Assembly (NCBI GenBank): GCA_019843655.1 | Contig: JACDQD010000102.1 | Coordinates: 4,969,501 to 5,033,500 of the forward strand | Direction: 5' to 3' | Source of the DNA: Lethocerus indicus | Taxonomy: Eukaryota > Arthropoda > Insecta > Hemiptera > Belostomatidae | DNA length: 64,000 nt | Part shown: piece after piece, positions 37,501 through 51,707 of the stretch | Layout of the letters: every line of letters begins with the position of its first letter | Position numbering within the stretch: position 1 is the first letter of the stretch | The notes under the pieces: generated by a model | What the model was told of the DNA's origin: nothing | The model's database searches: none | What the model saw: only the letters and a program-made list of their open reading frames with translations | Position numbers and translations under genes: made by a program

Positions 37501-37634
37501 GGAGGACCGATACTTGAAGAGAAAATGGAAATATCAGCAATGCGTAAATCATGCTGTACTCTGTCATTTTTTCTTGATTTTATCTCAATATCTCATTCAT
37601 TATTCAAATATTAGCAACGGAAATATTGACAAGT

Positions 37635-37648
37635 GGGGGGGGGGGGGG
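37635..37648 (+). repeat. G14 homopolymer
   Basis: Fourteen consecutive G, the longest of several G or C runs of 8 or more in the window (1785, 7791, 9352, 25811, 30902, 34532, 34554). Confidence 0.95.
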
Positions 37649-38532
37649 TTCGGAACCCCGAATAACGCGAAAGTGTCACTTTATAAGTGAAAAACTTTTA
37701 CAACTCCAGAAAAGTTAGCTCTGTGAGGTATGAGCTTCAAGTGAAATGTTTTTGTATGTTCTAGGTTCGAAAGTAAAGCGTGCGACAAAATTAGTTTCAT
37801 TTTCGCCTAGAACTGAACAAAATTGAACGCCGTGAGATACTGAGGTGCGTAAAAATAAATTATGTATATCCTATTATGAATTAAAAAACATTCATTAAAT
37901 TACCACAGAAATCAATGCCTACTATAGAAATGATCGGTCTAAGTTATGGCGGTATTAGGCCTGAACAGATGTGCCCCGCAGTGCCCCATGTGTCGCTACG
38001 TCGTATTTTGTTATATATGGAACGGAACCTTATATGTATAAATAGTGTAATATTAGACCTCAAGTGGGGCAGAGTTCTATGCGAGTCGTGATATATTACT
38101 CCGCCGTAAACTCCCGCCATTTATACTCAGATCTCTCGCGGCCGGGTAGATTATTCAAATTTAAATTGTCGCCCCCGAACGTCTAGCTTTCGTTTATTAT
38201 TTCAGGTTGTAGAGATAATAACTTCTGTACACTGTATATTTCACATATAAATTGTAACGAATTGCAGGACTACTGCTGGGACTGTTCTCTGGCTAAATGA
38301 TCGTTATTCATCCGGGAATCCATAGACTGTGGAATTATATTTAAATTTAGAAGAAAACCCTTTAACAATGCCGCTGAATATTTACGCGATATATTAAAAT
38401 ATAACAAAGCGAATGTTTCGTTATATTTACCATACTAGAATTAATAGACTGCAATTCATTTTCTCAATTGAGAGATAAAGTTTACAACGTAAGTTAAAGT
38501 GGACTGGAATGTTAAAGCATGTTTATAGCACA

Positions 38533-38695
38533 GTATAAACCAGTTCAAAAGGCTTTTGAATTATAATCGCGGCGGACTGACGTTTACGGCGCCTTAGATA
38601 CTAACCTTCAACGTATTCCTGCCGTGCATCACAGTATTGTTCAACGCCGTGCGCCTGATACATTTAAAACCCGAGCAATTTTTCAAAACTCACAG
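38533..38695. repeat. Duplicated non-coding element D2
   Basis: The 163-bp partner of 26378-26541. Both start at GTATAA, share AAAGGC(A/T)TTTGA, TTTACGGCGCCT, ATACTAACC and CAACGCCGT at matching spacing, and end near CA.A..ACAG. The near-equal length of the two copies at about 12 kb distance is notable. A further ACGCCGT word lies just downstream at about 38736. No common frame and no terminal repeats are visible. Confidence 0.75.
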
Positions 38696-40493
38696 CGTTC
38701 ATGAGCTTGATGGAATAATCACGTCGTTAAAAAAAACGCCGTAGGGTAATGATTTATGAAGGCATTATTACCCGTACTGAACCGTGAGGAGAATATTCAC
38801 TGTTTGTTGCATTGTTGCAGTAATAAATGACCCGAATCGGGAGTACAGATTAATTTAGACTAAGCAATTCTTATAGAGCTATTCTCTTGAAACTTTAGAG
38901 CGCTCGTATTACCGAAAAGCTATTCGAGCGTGTGATGCCAGGCAGTGTTGAGGGAACTCCCGTCGCATATTACACGCTTTCCAAATGAATACTGACTAAA
39001 TAAATTGTACGAACCGCCGTAGGCATTCCAATGAGGCCGAGACTCAGACACGATTGAATCTGCTGGCAATTCACGAGGTCGACTTTTCTTTTTTCTCCCT
39101 TTTCGGCAGAATATTTTCCAAAGCGAAGAAACGGTGGAAAACGAAGCGACAGTCCGACGTGACACGTTCAGGTGGGGTATGTCGGGGGACGGTCCCTTCG
39201 AGGTTAGTCGAATTGCGGATTCATGGTAGAAGAGGGATCTCGTGTCGCGAATCGATTTCCGCGTCATGGAGGAACTGTTACCGAATATCTAGAGCGAGGA
39301 GAAGCCCGCCCTGAGACGTTGTCCCGGGTAATTGACGTCTACCTGTAATCGAATCCGATCTTACGAAGTCACTATCCCGCTCACGCTCAGCAAACCGCCT
39401 ATGTAACCGACCATTACTTCATCTGTAATGCAGAAACTAGGAAAACTAGGAATTAATTAATAATTCGATAATTTTAAATTTTTTCCGAATAGTCCCAAGT
39501 AAGCGGACTCTTACACGATTTCAAGTGTACAGACGAATCACGAATGAACCTGTTATGATATCATTACCATATTAATTTCGTATTATAGTTCCCTAATTAA
39601 TTCCTTCTTCATTAGTTGTATCTTAATCCAAGTGTATATTAATACACGATAATTTTCTAGTTTCCTTGCTGGGACATTAATTTAGGTTAGAAACTGATGA
39701 GGGCGTTTATAGAATGAAGAAAATTGATTTTTATAAAGTCGGTAAATGTTGGCTTTACTCCCACTGGAATCATACCTCTCATTAAACTAATTATTATTTG
39801 GCAATTAAGCGTTAAGTAATACAGTTAAGGTATTAGATTTATTTCAGTATTTCTTTCTCATTCGTCCATAAAATAAACCATACCATAAAATTCGTTACAG
39901 ATGGAGGTCCCATCGTCAGTAAAATAAATATTTATTGGTCAAGCATGGTCAAACTTTTCGGTGCTGAGGGAGACATTGGGCTAAAAATTAATGGAAACGC
40001 GTTGCCCGGATAGTTTGTTTTAATGATCGCCACGGGACGGATAGGGCTCAGACACTGGTTAAACTATAATTAATTTTTATTGTAAATTATTATTTTTTCA
40101 GAACATTCACCGATCTCCGGCTGTTCTTACCAAAAGATGGAGCCCTTTTTCTTATTTTACCTAATTGATTTTACTATTATAATATTATGGATTGTAAATG
40201 AACTTCTGTAATTTAATTAATTTATAATATATAATTATAATATATAAATATTATTTTTTCTATTCGAAAACACTTTTGGCGGTACTTATACTTGAATGGT
40301 AATACATTGTCTTACCTTTTCCCCCGGCTAGTCAGTTTTTGTCGGTAGAACACGATATCCTACATAAATTTAGGGTAGTCCCCCAAGATAGGCTTCATCT
40401 CAAAACACCATATTATGCTTTTTTATCGTAAAGAGAACCGCCATATTCAAGAAGCGGAAGACAGCATCATATTTTACACCCCTTATATAAGTG

Positions 40494-40517
40494 AACCTGA
40501 TCAGATTTGATCAGGTT
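40494..40517. other. Perfect 10-bp hairpin with GATT loop
   Basis: AACCTGATCA - GATT - TGATCAGGTT: the arms match at all ten positions. A further GATGATCA lies 20 bp downstream. In DNA this could be a dyad binding site for a dimeric factor; as RNA it is too short for a microRNA precursor. Confidence 0.7.
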
Positions 40518-43131
40518 GAATTTAGTTCGATGATCAGTGTATTCATGGGAAAGTAACAGCAAATCAGAAAGATATATTTTATTTCATTGTAAACATTATC
40601 AGAGCGGTTTTTCTACTTTCCCCTTAGCTGGTGGGGCCTAAAAATGGTATAAAGTCAAAATGGCAAAATAATTCGTGGACTTGAACTGCGAATTAGCATT
40701 TCATTAGTAATGGATCCACAGCAACGAGATGTGCATTCAGCAATGAGTAAGCGCTTCGAGTATCGAATTTAATTGCTGATATCAGTGCGGGCCTGAAACT
40801 AATTAAAGCCAAATCCACTCACGGTCTCCGGTTAATTAGATATAGACTCTAAAAACAGTACATACTACGTTGGATTGTCTCTCTGCCGGCCGTTAAATCG
40901 ACCGCCTAATAAACGCATTTGCTTGGTGAGGTCGCCGGGTAAAAAAAAATCCAATCGGAATTCCGGTCTACAGAATTGGCTCGGGTTACGGAAATTGCAA
41001 CACTTCCAATGATTGCAAATATGGGGAAGGCCCCTCCCCCCACCCGGAGCTGGGCCGGTTGCATAATGAAATAGCGGCAAGGGATAGAAGCATGCCAACC
41101 ACCCCTTCGTACCTTAATGTAATAATGCATTCCTTCCCAATATCCACTCCGGCCACTGCCTGGTTTGGAAACCTGCTCCGGGAAGATTCGTAACACGGAA
41201 CCACAGTTACCCCGATTAACGTATTGAGGCGGTACTAAAATATATTTATATTTACTATGATAAATACAAATAGGATATATGCTAGAGTATAAGGCCCGGA
41301 ACCGCTTAAGAGTAACTTTTACTCCCGGAAAAACTTGGCGTGACTGCAATAATGAATATGTCACTATTAAACGAAAGCGTCTGTGTTAGCATTAAAATAT
41401 TATTGTGATATTGTGCTTTCTTGTTTTTTCGGGAGATTGTTTAGATTATACAAACTAAATATATAATGACCAGATTACGTAGTTATCCGTCTCCGTGAAC
41501 AAATATCATAATATTTTATAAGGCCAATTTAATCATAATTTGAACAAGAGAGGAGAAAAACAGTTTTATAACTGGAGTAATAAAAGTCAATAGCCCGCAT
41601 TTAACATTTAAAGTGTACTATCGGATTGCCGGCCGGGGTATTTCAAATATTCCCCTCGAGATTTGTTTGCGTGTTACATAAGTTGTTTGAAGGTGTTTTT
41701 ATGTGTGTGTGTGTAGTGGGGATGGAGGAGGAAGGGATGCCGAGCGGAGGGGGCGAGAGTTAACTGTGTGGTAAAACAGGGAAGGGAGCCAGAGTGGGGG
41801 TGTCTCTCGGCTGGTCCAATTTGGCCACCATTTAGCGCTTGTGCCTTTAATCTGCCGCCGGTTTAGCGCTCTCTACTCAACCAAACAACAAAGAGTACAA
41901 CCCAGTATAACCCAAGTATTATTGTTCACCCGTCCTACTTTACAAAGAATTCCACCGGCTCGGTGCTACACCAAACGTAGCACTCTAGATTATTCCTTGT
42001 GACTTTCATCCAGCTGGCAGCGCGGGATTTTCAGCTTGATTATCATATGCGCACCAAAAAAAAATATTATCCGGACAAGGATTGGTAAAAACTACTCTGT
42101 ATTTAGCGTACGTTTAAATTATCGAACTGATGTTACAAACTAGATAAAAGCCGTTTCCTGTCTTCAATCGATCATTTCCGTTGAAAATTTTAAATGTCTA
42201 GCGCAATAATTAGGTATGCAAAATGTTGAATAATACAGCAGTCCCACATTCAAATATTTCCATAGTCATGGAACCACAAAACGTTCAATCCACGTTCGGG
42301 TTATTTTATTGTTAAATGTCGATAAACCGCTATGTAACAGCTGAGACATGAATCGGTCATCAACCAAAGTGTTGTATGTGAATTACAGCTTACGTATTAA
42401 TGATTATCTGAATTGAGGTAGCAAATAGCTCGTATCTGATATAAATAAATATTTATCTGGAGCTGATGTGATGAAAAAAATCACAAAAATCTAGCATTCT
42501 CGGCACACAGGAATATTTTCGCCGTGTTGGTGGGTAGTTGGGAGCGAGGAGAGAATTATGAGGTTCACCCTGTTTTACCCCTCGGGGGTCTCCTTACTCT
42601 TTGTCCGCTCCGATAGGGCCCATATGTCTCCCGACGGGAGTTTCCATCGGCTGATAAATGTCCTACTAAATATTGAAATTGACGCGCCGAAAAACTATAA
42701 AGGCGGTAAATGTATAGGAATTTATCACTTTCCGCCTGTCAATTTTGCGAATAACCCTGGAGTGGTATTTCCGGTTTCCGTCAAAATAGAAATCATTGTC
42801 AATGGTTTTAGTTCCAACTTCTCTGAAGTTTTGGCTTCCCGCTTGCACGTCTGATCATTCTATTAATAATATTTTATACGTACATAATTATATTTACACG
42901 TAGCCAATATGTACCTGTCCAGAAAATCTAGTTGTTCCAGATTTCTAATTTGAAACGTCCTAAGTAAATCTTATTTCTGGTATTCGCAATATAATATACA
43001 GGAATATGTTTTCAAGCGGCAGGGAAGATCGGATTCTCACAATGGGGAAACTTGAAACAGCTTATGACATTATAATTCTATAATTGGAGCAGAAGGGAGA
43101 GTGTGGGTGTTAAGCCCTAGGCCGATAAAGA

Positions 43132-43149
43132 AGCCAGCCAGCCAGCCAG
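43132..43149 (+). repeat. (AGCC)n microsatellite
   Basis: Four AGCC units in a row within a GC-rich patch. Confidence 0.9.
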
Positions 43150-45475
43150 TGGGGCGGGCTTTGTCTCCAGACTTCATCCCCGTCTGACGAAACTGTCGCC
43201 CCTCTCCCCTTCGCCTAATACCCCGCAAATTAATACCATCTATCCTAATGACGCTAATTTAATGCCTTATTATAAATACCTTACTTCGCCTTTCAACCGA
43301 CCAAATTACCGAGCCGATTACAGCAGACGCCCCGCTCTGCCTTATTTTCTGCTGAGCCCTATTATATTAAATTGCTTAAAATACATCAATCCCTTTGGAC
43401 CCATTTTGAATATAATTATGTTCTCGTCGGAACACATTTATTTCAAAAGGAACCTTCACAGGATAGATTGTTTGTATAAGCTTGTATTTATATGGTCGAA
43501 AATAAATGAATAGCATTAGAATGGTTTTTGGATACTTCGTTCCAAAACTCGATACTTATCTAGCACGTCACTGGCGATACAGACAGCTATAAGAGGCAGT
43601 ATGATTTAACGCGGCAATAACAATTGCGGAAAAATATAAAATTTGGGAAAGAACTAGTGCTCGGCTTAATATGTAGTTAAACTTAACTATGGTCAGATCA
43701 CTAGAGTACAACGCGAGGAAGATATCCGATGAGCTCGGGATGCTGCTAAGAGCCTGCTGTCGGGTCCATTCGGTTGTGAAGGCCGGAAATTTAGACTTTT
43801 TCGTATGGTGGCGGGGTATGGTGGCGGAGTAGGGGGGCGGGGGATCGAAATACCCTTTGCTTTTGGGGCCAGCCAGTCGACTGGAAATGTTTGGACTAAC
43901 AGAGGGGCGGTAGGCGGACGGAAAATAAAATTCTCGCTCGAGTGATCCTGATCTCAGACCGGCAGATAACAAGTCCATATAACAGGAAAGACTGGGCGAC
44001 CGTTCGGCGGAATCATCCGGGCAAATATTGGTTTTTAAAATTAAGAGCCTAAGCCAAAGGATCGGTTGCGAACCAGATGATATTTATACAAAAATACGCC
44101 ACCTCATTCTGTATTTTTTCTGTCAGTATCGGTGGCTAACTCATGGTGAGAAAAGAAATTAAAAAGATAACTTGTTTTGAAAATCGAAATGTAAATATAT
44201 GTTAGAACATAAATTAAGAATTTGATAAAATCAGTCTGGACATTTTTTCTCTACGACGAAATTTATATTAATAAATTAATGATAAATAATTTCATAATAA
44301 AATATTATTTATAATGATAAATAATAATATTGACCATATGTGCACATTTTTGGGCTTAAAAGGAAATATTGAAACCAAAAATCTGTGAATTCAATGTTAA
44401 AGGCGCCATACATGTTTGCTCTTAATAAAAAGGCTTAAAAAATCAAGGAATCGTTTTCGTACTAGTATATTGTGCTTCATTTCATCGCATGGTATAGAAT
44501 ATACTACCCTTGGTGCGAGGGCAATTTATTCATTCTCCGGTTCCATTAACATGGAACAATTGGCGCTAAGGTTGGCCGGCTTTATAAGGGAATAAAAAGG
44601 ACGAGTTTCTCAAAGCGGAATATCGGTCTTATCTTATCTCGTGTTCTAGGGGAGGGAGTTTATATTTGAAACAAGGGTGGGGAAGGCCCGGGCTATTGTC
44701 GGTCGCCACGGGATATTGGAGCCTTTTATCCGGCTCGACAAACCCCCGATAACTCTGTTCAACTCCGGCCCCATCCCCCTCCCATCGGGGGATGATTTTA
44801 TGAAATTGTTCCCCCTTTCTGCCACCGACCACCGGCCCCCAAGCCCCACGCCCCGAATATCTGAAGGGGATGATCGAGACAACTCGATACGCTACGAGCC
44901 ACTCCACACTATCCACTTTTGATTTGGGATTTTCTAGACAGATCTTGTAGACAGGACAGCGGCGGTCGGTTGGAATAACGGAGATACCGGTCTATCCGGG
45001 CATCGAACCCGACTCAATTAGGAGGAATGAGTCAAAATTTTATTGCTAATATTCAATTTATTTCCGAGTAATAATATCAATTAAAACGGCTTGGAATATG
45101 ACATAGATGATGTGTATACACATGACCAGGTTTTAGGTAACGGAAAATAATATCTTAAATTTCGCAGCCCCCAAGGACATTAGAAATATGAGAAGGAAAA
45201 GGGCCCCTTACGAGAGGATCTGGACGAGATTCTGTTTACTGAGCCTGCCGAAAAATCTCATTCCCATGTAGTAGTACTCCGCTCGCATAGTCATCCTTTT
45301 AATATAATTTTGTTTTTATGCCAGCCGACCGTTAACAAAATATTCGAGCATTTTCCTCTATGGTGCTACTGGAAGATCCAAGCCGAAGTTCGGTTGAATA
45401 CCGGGTATGGCCTTACCTCCGTAGGAAATGCGGTCTCTTTCTCTTTAAATAAAAATTATTAGATATAGATTAACT

Positions 45476-45662
45476 ACCGCACCCCTGAGTGTGTGGAGCG
45501 GAAATGTACTTAACTAAATTTCGTTGGGTCCACTCGCACCGATTAACTAGCGCCCCATGAGGGTGGTGCGGAGATGTACTTAACTAAATTTTGTTGGATG
45601 CACTTTTTCAATAAATTTTGGAACAGGAAAACGTTTTACACAATACCAGTAAGGTTTAAATT
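45476..45662 (-). mobile_element. Internal fragment of the E family (tandem unit plus core)
   Basis: About 1.7 copies of the 70-bp unit in reverse orientation (landmarks CTTAACTAAATTTCGTTGGG and CGATTAACTAGCGCCCC), then the core with CAATAAATTTTGGAACAG and ACACAATACCAGTAAGGTTT. The order is that seen in E3, but neither arms nor tips are present. A truncated or ancestral internal unit is possible. No target duplication was identified. Confidence 0.75.
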
Positions 45663-48600
45663 GTACTTTATTATTATTATCACTTCATCTCCTCACGAGG
45701 TTCCCGCAAGACTATTAATTTTTTTCTATTGCGCAATAAGATTGGATTAATTAATCGCGTTGAACCCTTTCAGCGTACCGTAAGTTTCATGATGATGGCA
45801 GGAGTTAAGCAAAATATAAGAAATGCCGCCGAAGCCCGAGAAGCTTTGATGATTACGGAGCGAAACTTTTGCTATCTGCCCTCACCGGAACCGGAATTTC
45901 CCACTCGTTAATAACTCCCGGGTGCAGTTCACGCCGGAATTAAGTCTGACGGGACTTTCCATTTACTGCTTTCCACTGGCGGTAAATGAAACCGATGAAA
46001 CTGAGGCCGCGACCGTTAGAAACCGGATGCGGAGCCCGTTCCCGACGAGTTCATTCATTACACCGTTTCTGTCCGCTCGTAGCGCGTAACGGCGAAAAAG
46101 GTATTTTAAAATCAAATCCTGCAGCCAGAATTCAGTTGTTTCAATGCCGGGCGTTCGCTATGAGCCCGTGATGAGCCCCACTCAAAACCTGTGTAAAGTA
46201 TCCACAATTTAGACAGCGATATTGTTAAAACAATGACTGTGTACATTTCCAGGGAGCTGAGAAAATACAGGTTGAATTTTGATTGAAATCGAAGTTTTAC
46301 ATTATTCCAGTACCCCTTTATTTACATTATTAATCCATGGGTATTAATTTTCGCTACCAAGGGAGTAAAGCAACGCGTCCATCGCCAACACCCTGCATTG
46401 AAACGAGGATCAGTATAATCCTGTTCTTCGATACATTTTTTAAAGTTCCTAAACAATGACACCAAATAGTGGTACATTAAATTGTTGGTTGCATTTTAAT
46501 TTACAATTGAAATCGCAATCTCGAGGCCTAAAAATGATCCCCGGGAAAAAATTTAATTAATTTTGGAAAGTAAACGGATCTGTTATTACAACAGATACAT
46601 ACATCGTGTTTTCATAGCAGGTAACAAAGTTTGATTTTCACACCCCATTATCGTCGCGTGGAGTAAAATAAAATTAGGAAATTGAAATCATCCTTGCAAA
46701 ACTTGCTTACTTTGAACTGAGTACTGGCGGAAGGTCGAGGGCCCTCCAAAGGGCGTCGGCTCCGCCTCCAGAAGGGACCAAATCGAATTCGTTAGAACCG
46801 CCGTTCCGATAACCGGATCACGACCTCAACAGGTTGTGCCCACTCCACCGCCAAAATATTAGATTTCCATGTGCACCAAAATGCAAAATTACACTTAAAT
46901 CGGCATAGAATTGGATCAACTGGTTTGGATCAAGGTTTTTTCTGAAGTCAATGAGAGATAATATTTACCTATTTCGTATTCTGTGAGACGTTAGACACCA
47001 TCATTGTCGTTTTCTCACTTCTCTCGTTGGTTCGGTAATCAAAATTATTTTCCACGATATTCACTAATGATAAATATAATGAATGATATAATTATTTTAT
47101 CAATGGGTCTTCTGGCGTTCACTAATTATTCCTCTGACTAAATAATTTACATTCGTCCCGTTTGTGAACCAAATTAACGCCAATAATTAATTACACACCC
47201 GAGATTCAACCGGCACAAACTCTTGATGGTGTAGTATTCACTCAACAATAATGAAATCATATTGAGGATACTTATATGTTTGTAATAATTGCCTAAATTT
47301 GTTTCCTAATAAAAAGATTACACTCAAAGTATAGACACGATATGATTTGTGCTTAGAAATATAAAATTAAATTGTTCCCTAGTACAATGCCGGTTTAAAA
47401 TTGCTAATAAAATATAGAATAATATATGCGAACATACGAAATAAATCCGTGTTATTCTTATTCCATCTTTTGGTTGAATGATTATCCTGTATTTTATCCT
47501 AAAATGCGACCAGAATTTTAGTTAAACCTTCAAATAGAATTCCTCCGAGGATTACCGGCATTCCTAGTTCCAAATTTGGTCCCCCTCCTTGAAGCGGTTG
47601 GAGCCGAGATATTTCTGTCAATCTTCCGGTCGAGCGCCGTTGCAGAAAATGCGACCCGTCCACAGCCCGAAAAAGGTCTCGGGGGCAGCGAGCCTCTTTT
47701 TTTTCTACTCTAGACAGTTCTTTTTTATCTGGCCCCCGGAGAATCGGGCTCTAGGAAGATGGGTCGTGTTCCACCCAACATCCATCATACGCGCACAAAG
47801 AATAATAAGTTGCTGCCCCACCAAGCGCCACTTCCTCTACCCACCGCTTTGTTAGTTCTGGACCCATTCAACAGCGGCCTCTTCTTTGTCACCGTCCAAA
47901 TTCGGATTCAGTGATTATCACATCAAATTCTACAGATTAACCGGATTTTATGGAACTTATTCTAAGATTCAAACTGACAATCGTTAAAATAAAACAAATT
48001 GATGAACACGCAAATATAATTACAGTACAAATACAGTTATATAGTCTTTCGCATGAATTCTTCTGGTCTATATAATATTGTACCTGAACGATAAGACATG
48101 TATCATTTGAAGCTACTGGAAACACAATTGGGACTAATGTAATCGGGGAATGAGATTGAATAAAAAAAGTCTATCTTCGTCAATTGATTCAAGTATTGTA
48201 CCTGTTAATTCCTGAGTAAATACCGAGCTCCTAGTCTAAATAACACGTAGATGCTCGAGCGTAGGAGATAGTGGTCGTTGCCCCCGCATAACTTGCAGCG
48301 TTCCAAAAGAGATAAGTTCGGAGTTTCAAGAGATCCATCGGCTAGGGTTAACGGCGATGAGGAGATAAGGTATCGATCCGGTTGGTATACTCCTCACCTA
48401 GCCCGGTCTTGGGGGGTCCAACCAAACTTGTTATTTACAGCTCGGGGTCGGGGCCGAGACCCGCATTACCTCGAGATATGGGCCAACTTTTACCCCTCTC
48501 ACCGCCTCACCAACTTCAGCTCACGCTGCGCGCTTCACCTTCATTTGCGTCTCACACACCGCGGCCGCCCGCCACACCCTCCGCGCGAAATATTGTTTTC

Positions 48601-50572
48601 ATGTATCAACATATTAGGGGCCAACCCAAAGGAGCCACAATGGGCCCTCTTGGGAAGAAACTCACCCACCTGCTCCCCGTACATATCATCCAACCCCCTC
48701 TAATACTAACCTATTTTTGTACCTTGTAAAATATTTTGCGATAATATTTCCCCTCTCAGGATCTGATATAGTCTCTGAGCACGTATAATGGCCACTCTCT
48801 TTATATAATGCATTATTTTCTTGTAGCTTACGAATAGCAACGCGAAAGTACTTTAAAATTTATACATATAGATATATGTACATTTTATAAATTACATTGA
48901 AATAATATTTTAACTAGCCACGATATACAAACACCTTTTGTAAATCTTTCTCATTAGAATCCAAAAGTTGCCATCGGATATGAATTAAAACAGTGAATCA
49001 GTAAAACTGTAAATTAATGTGGGCTCACTTTACAAATGATTCAAACCAATTTTTAAGTAGAACAATCTTTCTGTCATACTGTTCAGATGTCCACAATTTA
49101 TGATGATGACGACTATAGACTACTGTGAAGGTGAATCGTAACGTTTCACACAGGGAACAATCCCTGCAGCAACAGAACCATTAACCTTAGAACAACAATG
49201 GTCCGTAACCTGGGCATGTCAGCGGTGAATGCGGCCACAGCAGAAGAAGAACGACATGTGGGGGTTGAGTGGGCGTCGGAAAGTTGGCCGGGAAAGGGAG
49301 AACGGCAGAGGGTGAAATTATTTAACCCCAGTGACGAAAGAAAGATGGCAATATCCCAGGAGGGCGGAGCCGGGACCGGCGAAAGCGGGGAAACGCCCTT
49401 CTGTCCTCTCCGAAAATTAAAATTTTTTTCATCATCGCCGTTCCCCGACAAAAACTGGAAGGTTTCCGACAGAAAAACTGGTGTCGGCACTTGTAAAGTG
49501 GATGGATTCTGTGACCCGTCATTTGGTTGACTGGAAGGGATACGCGAACACGGGGACAGACGTATTGGAACCGAGAATAAATTATCACACCGGTAGCGAA
49601 TCGATATTTTAAACAAACCGACGGTCTGTTACGCAGTATACCAATAGGAGCGGTGGCGGTATGCGAAAATATCGTCCACGGGCCACGGTGCACTGGTGGG
49701 GCCCGAAATTTCGCTCCGACACACTAAATTAGCCCGATCCACGAAGTTTCTCATTCCACTATTGAGTTCGGTTCCAAAGTGACGCGGCCGTGGGAATTAT
49801 TGAGTAATTGAATAATTCGGGAGCATAACCGGGACGACAGTCCCCTGACCGGTATTCCGTGTGACCAACAAATATTTTATTAAGCCTACGAAATGGAGAG
49901 TGACGTTCTATATGTACTGACATTAATAATAATCCTGAGACGCCGTACTACTACGTGCCTCATACTAAAGATAAACTTAAAATATTGATTTTGTTTAAAT
50001 CGTATATAATTGTCTAATACAATGTGTACGTAATATTATATTTAATTTAGAAATGTGACACCCACACGCAAAGGAGGTGATATTTGCGTAATAGGGATTC
50101 ATTTCAAAAGGGGTTATAACGAATGGATAAACGCAACGAATGGCCTCGCGTTATTATTATTATGGAACGCCGAACATCAAAGGGCGAATATGCAAAATTG
50201 ATAAACGAATAATTCTAATTGGCCACTCATCCCGGTATTGTAATAACACGCTGAATTAATCATTCAGAAAGGCTGGTAATGAGCAAAACGGCCTTCCTCT
50301 ACAACTCGACGGCGTGAAAAATTCAATACGCATTCAATATTTCTGAAATCTATCCTCAACGTAACATTTTTGGGGATCACATTCGGTTTATACGAAATAT
50401 ACCTGCTCATTTCGTTTTTTCGGATAGAGTATAGCGCATTGTTCTTGAAATTAACCCTAAGTTAACTTTATAGAAGGAATTAATGGTATATTCTAACAAA
50501 TCTACATTGATTTATAATTTCGCAATATAATCTGATATTTGTTGAGTTTATTTTAACGTATTTCGTATTAAC
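45663..50572. other. Long non-coding stretch; GC-rich blocks at 48.5 and 49.4 kb
   Basis: No exon is supported. The blocks at 46720-46850, 47580-47890, 48380-48700 and 49230-49530 are GC-richer and carry overlapping frames (115 and 141 aa on the plus strand at 48.3-48.7 kb; 156 and 123 aa minus over 110 aa plus at 49.1-49.7 kb), with no recognisable domain. Around 50040-50300 the sequence is well mixed and has a CTGAAT-TAATC-ATTCAG dyad. Confidence 0.5.
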
Positions 50573-50643
50573 ATTGATTAGTGAAATGAACAGTGACAAT
50601 TCATTGGTGACAATTGATTAGTGAAATGAACAGTGACAATTCA
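50573..50643. repeat. Exact 31-bp direct repeat, period 40
   Basis: The word starting ATTGATTAGTGAAATGAACA and ending GTGACAATTCA occurs at 50573-50603 and 50613-50643 without a mismatch, separated by 9 bp. It is a recent tandem duplication inside AT-rich DNA. Confidence 0.9.
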
Positions 50644-51707
50644 ATATAAGTAATGCCATAGCAGAAGAAAGATTGAACATTTGTGCATTCTATCCCCAGT
50701 ATTAATTGAAAAGGTTTGAAAATAGGAATCGTTGATATGGAGAGTCGTTGTTGGTAGGATTCCGCAAACAGTATCGAGTGACTAATTCCTTCAATTCGGG
50801 ATTCGACCGGGTTCCCTGGAGCGTGGGCTCCCTGGACAAAACAAGTCCCATCCCGGCATAAAAGAGCCCCCGAAAAAGGGGCGTTTTCCTAGCGGTTAAA
50901 CAAATTCAATTTAGACGACTACACCCCAAGGGGAACTCGCCTACGGACTACAAACATCCGATAATTAATTCTTAACTCCCTCTTCTCCATTTCCGAACCC
51001 CTAATCGGTCTCTAGCTCCGTTCCTTTTCAAAGCGAGTCCTCCATTCTCGGCTACAGGCCGGACTGACGATTTCACTCACAGTAGGACCCGATAGTTCAA
51101 CTTAGAACTAATAACTACACTTAATTTATGATATTCCATATCGAATTAATATGATTAATTCAAATCATGTAATACTGGCAAGAACTACATGAATACATTT
51201 TCGATTGATCGCTTGAGAAGCTCGTCAACCCCAGTAGTATTCGGTTCAGTCATTTGTTTCTTAACCAGAGCCTTCAGGTCGAAAGTGTAGCTATAAGTGG
51301 CGGGAAGCCCTCTCGCATGGAGAGGTCGTTCGACGAAAACGAGTAATTGAGTGGGAATTCCGAACTCGCCGGCGATTGGGGTCGAAAGTATACCTTAGTG
51401 GTTTCCTTCATTTGCAAGTTTGAATTGAGAGGAGCTAGTAAGCTCCAGGGCACTGATTAGAAACGGGGGATTATAAACCGTAGGACTGAATCAATTTATT
51501 CATCTACGCTGGACGCTGGGAAATCCCCGGCATAAATTTCAATCCAAGTAAGCGATAGGAAAAACTACAGCACATTTAGTGGTAATCAATCATAAATATT
51601 AAAAAATGTCTTGCTTTAAAAAATTTCTCTAAACGAGGAAACTGTTTCCTCCGCACATCCAATATCTAGACCTGATTATTATCATATGAGTTATTATTTT
51701 CGAAATG
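50644..51707. other. Non-coding stretch, no gene seen
   Basis: A moderately GC-rich part at 50790-51060 has the short repeat CCCTGGAGCGTGGG/CTCCCTGGAC and a CCCC-GAAAAA-GGGG hairpin. No exon or RNA gene is supported. Confidence 0.5.

Larger units (their letters stand above)
33701..38532. other. Non-coding stretch; homopolymer hairpin and GC-rich blocks
   Basis: No exon is supported. GC-richer blocks lie at 34560-34750, 35270-35690 (chance frames of 113 and 61 aa on the minus strand) and 36290-36740. The G9/C10 hairpin and the G14 run are listed separately. The AT-rich remainder, including 35760-36240 and 37660-38500, holds nothing I can identify. Confidence 0.5.
38696..45475. other. Long non-coding stretch; several GC-rich blocks
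   Basis: No exon is supported. GC-rich patches lie at about 39050-39320, 40870-41200, 41620-41880, 43080-43230, 43780-43990 and 44640-45000. Frames in them overlap on opposite strands (for example 38920-39267 minus with 39054-39314 plus, and three frames at 44629-44922). Very AT-rich DNA lies at 40080-40262 and 44245-44340. A (GT)6 run starts at 41702 and an (AGCC)4 run at 43132. Confidence 0.5.

Noticed and set aside
40865..41364. 152-codon minus-strand frame with two overlapping minus-strand frames
   Set aside because: All three minus-strand frames are partly open over a GC-rich patch, and no family motif is visible.
47005..47045. TTCTCTCGTTGGTTCGG similar to the E-family arm
   Set aside because: Only about 20 bp are similar and neither adjacent arm blocks nor tips follow, so I could not support a decayed copy.
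48278..48729. 141- and 115-codon overlapping plus-strand frames
   Set aside because: Two frames of one strand are open together in a GC-rich block; the peptides are Arg/Pro/His-rich and unlike any domain I recognise.
49146..49693. Overlapping frames of 156 and 123 aa (-) and 110 aa (+)
   Set aside because: Three frames open at once over one GC-rich block indicate composition, not coding.
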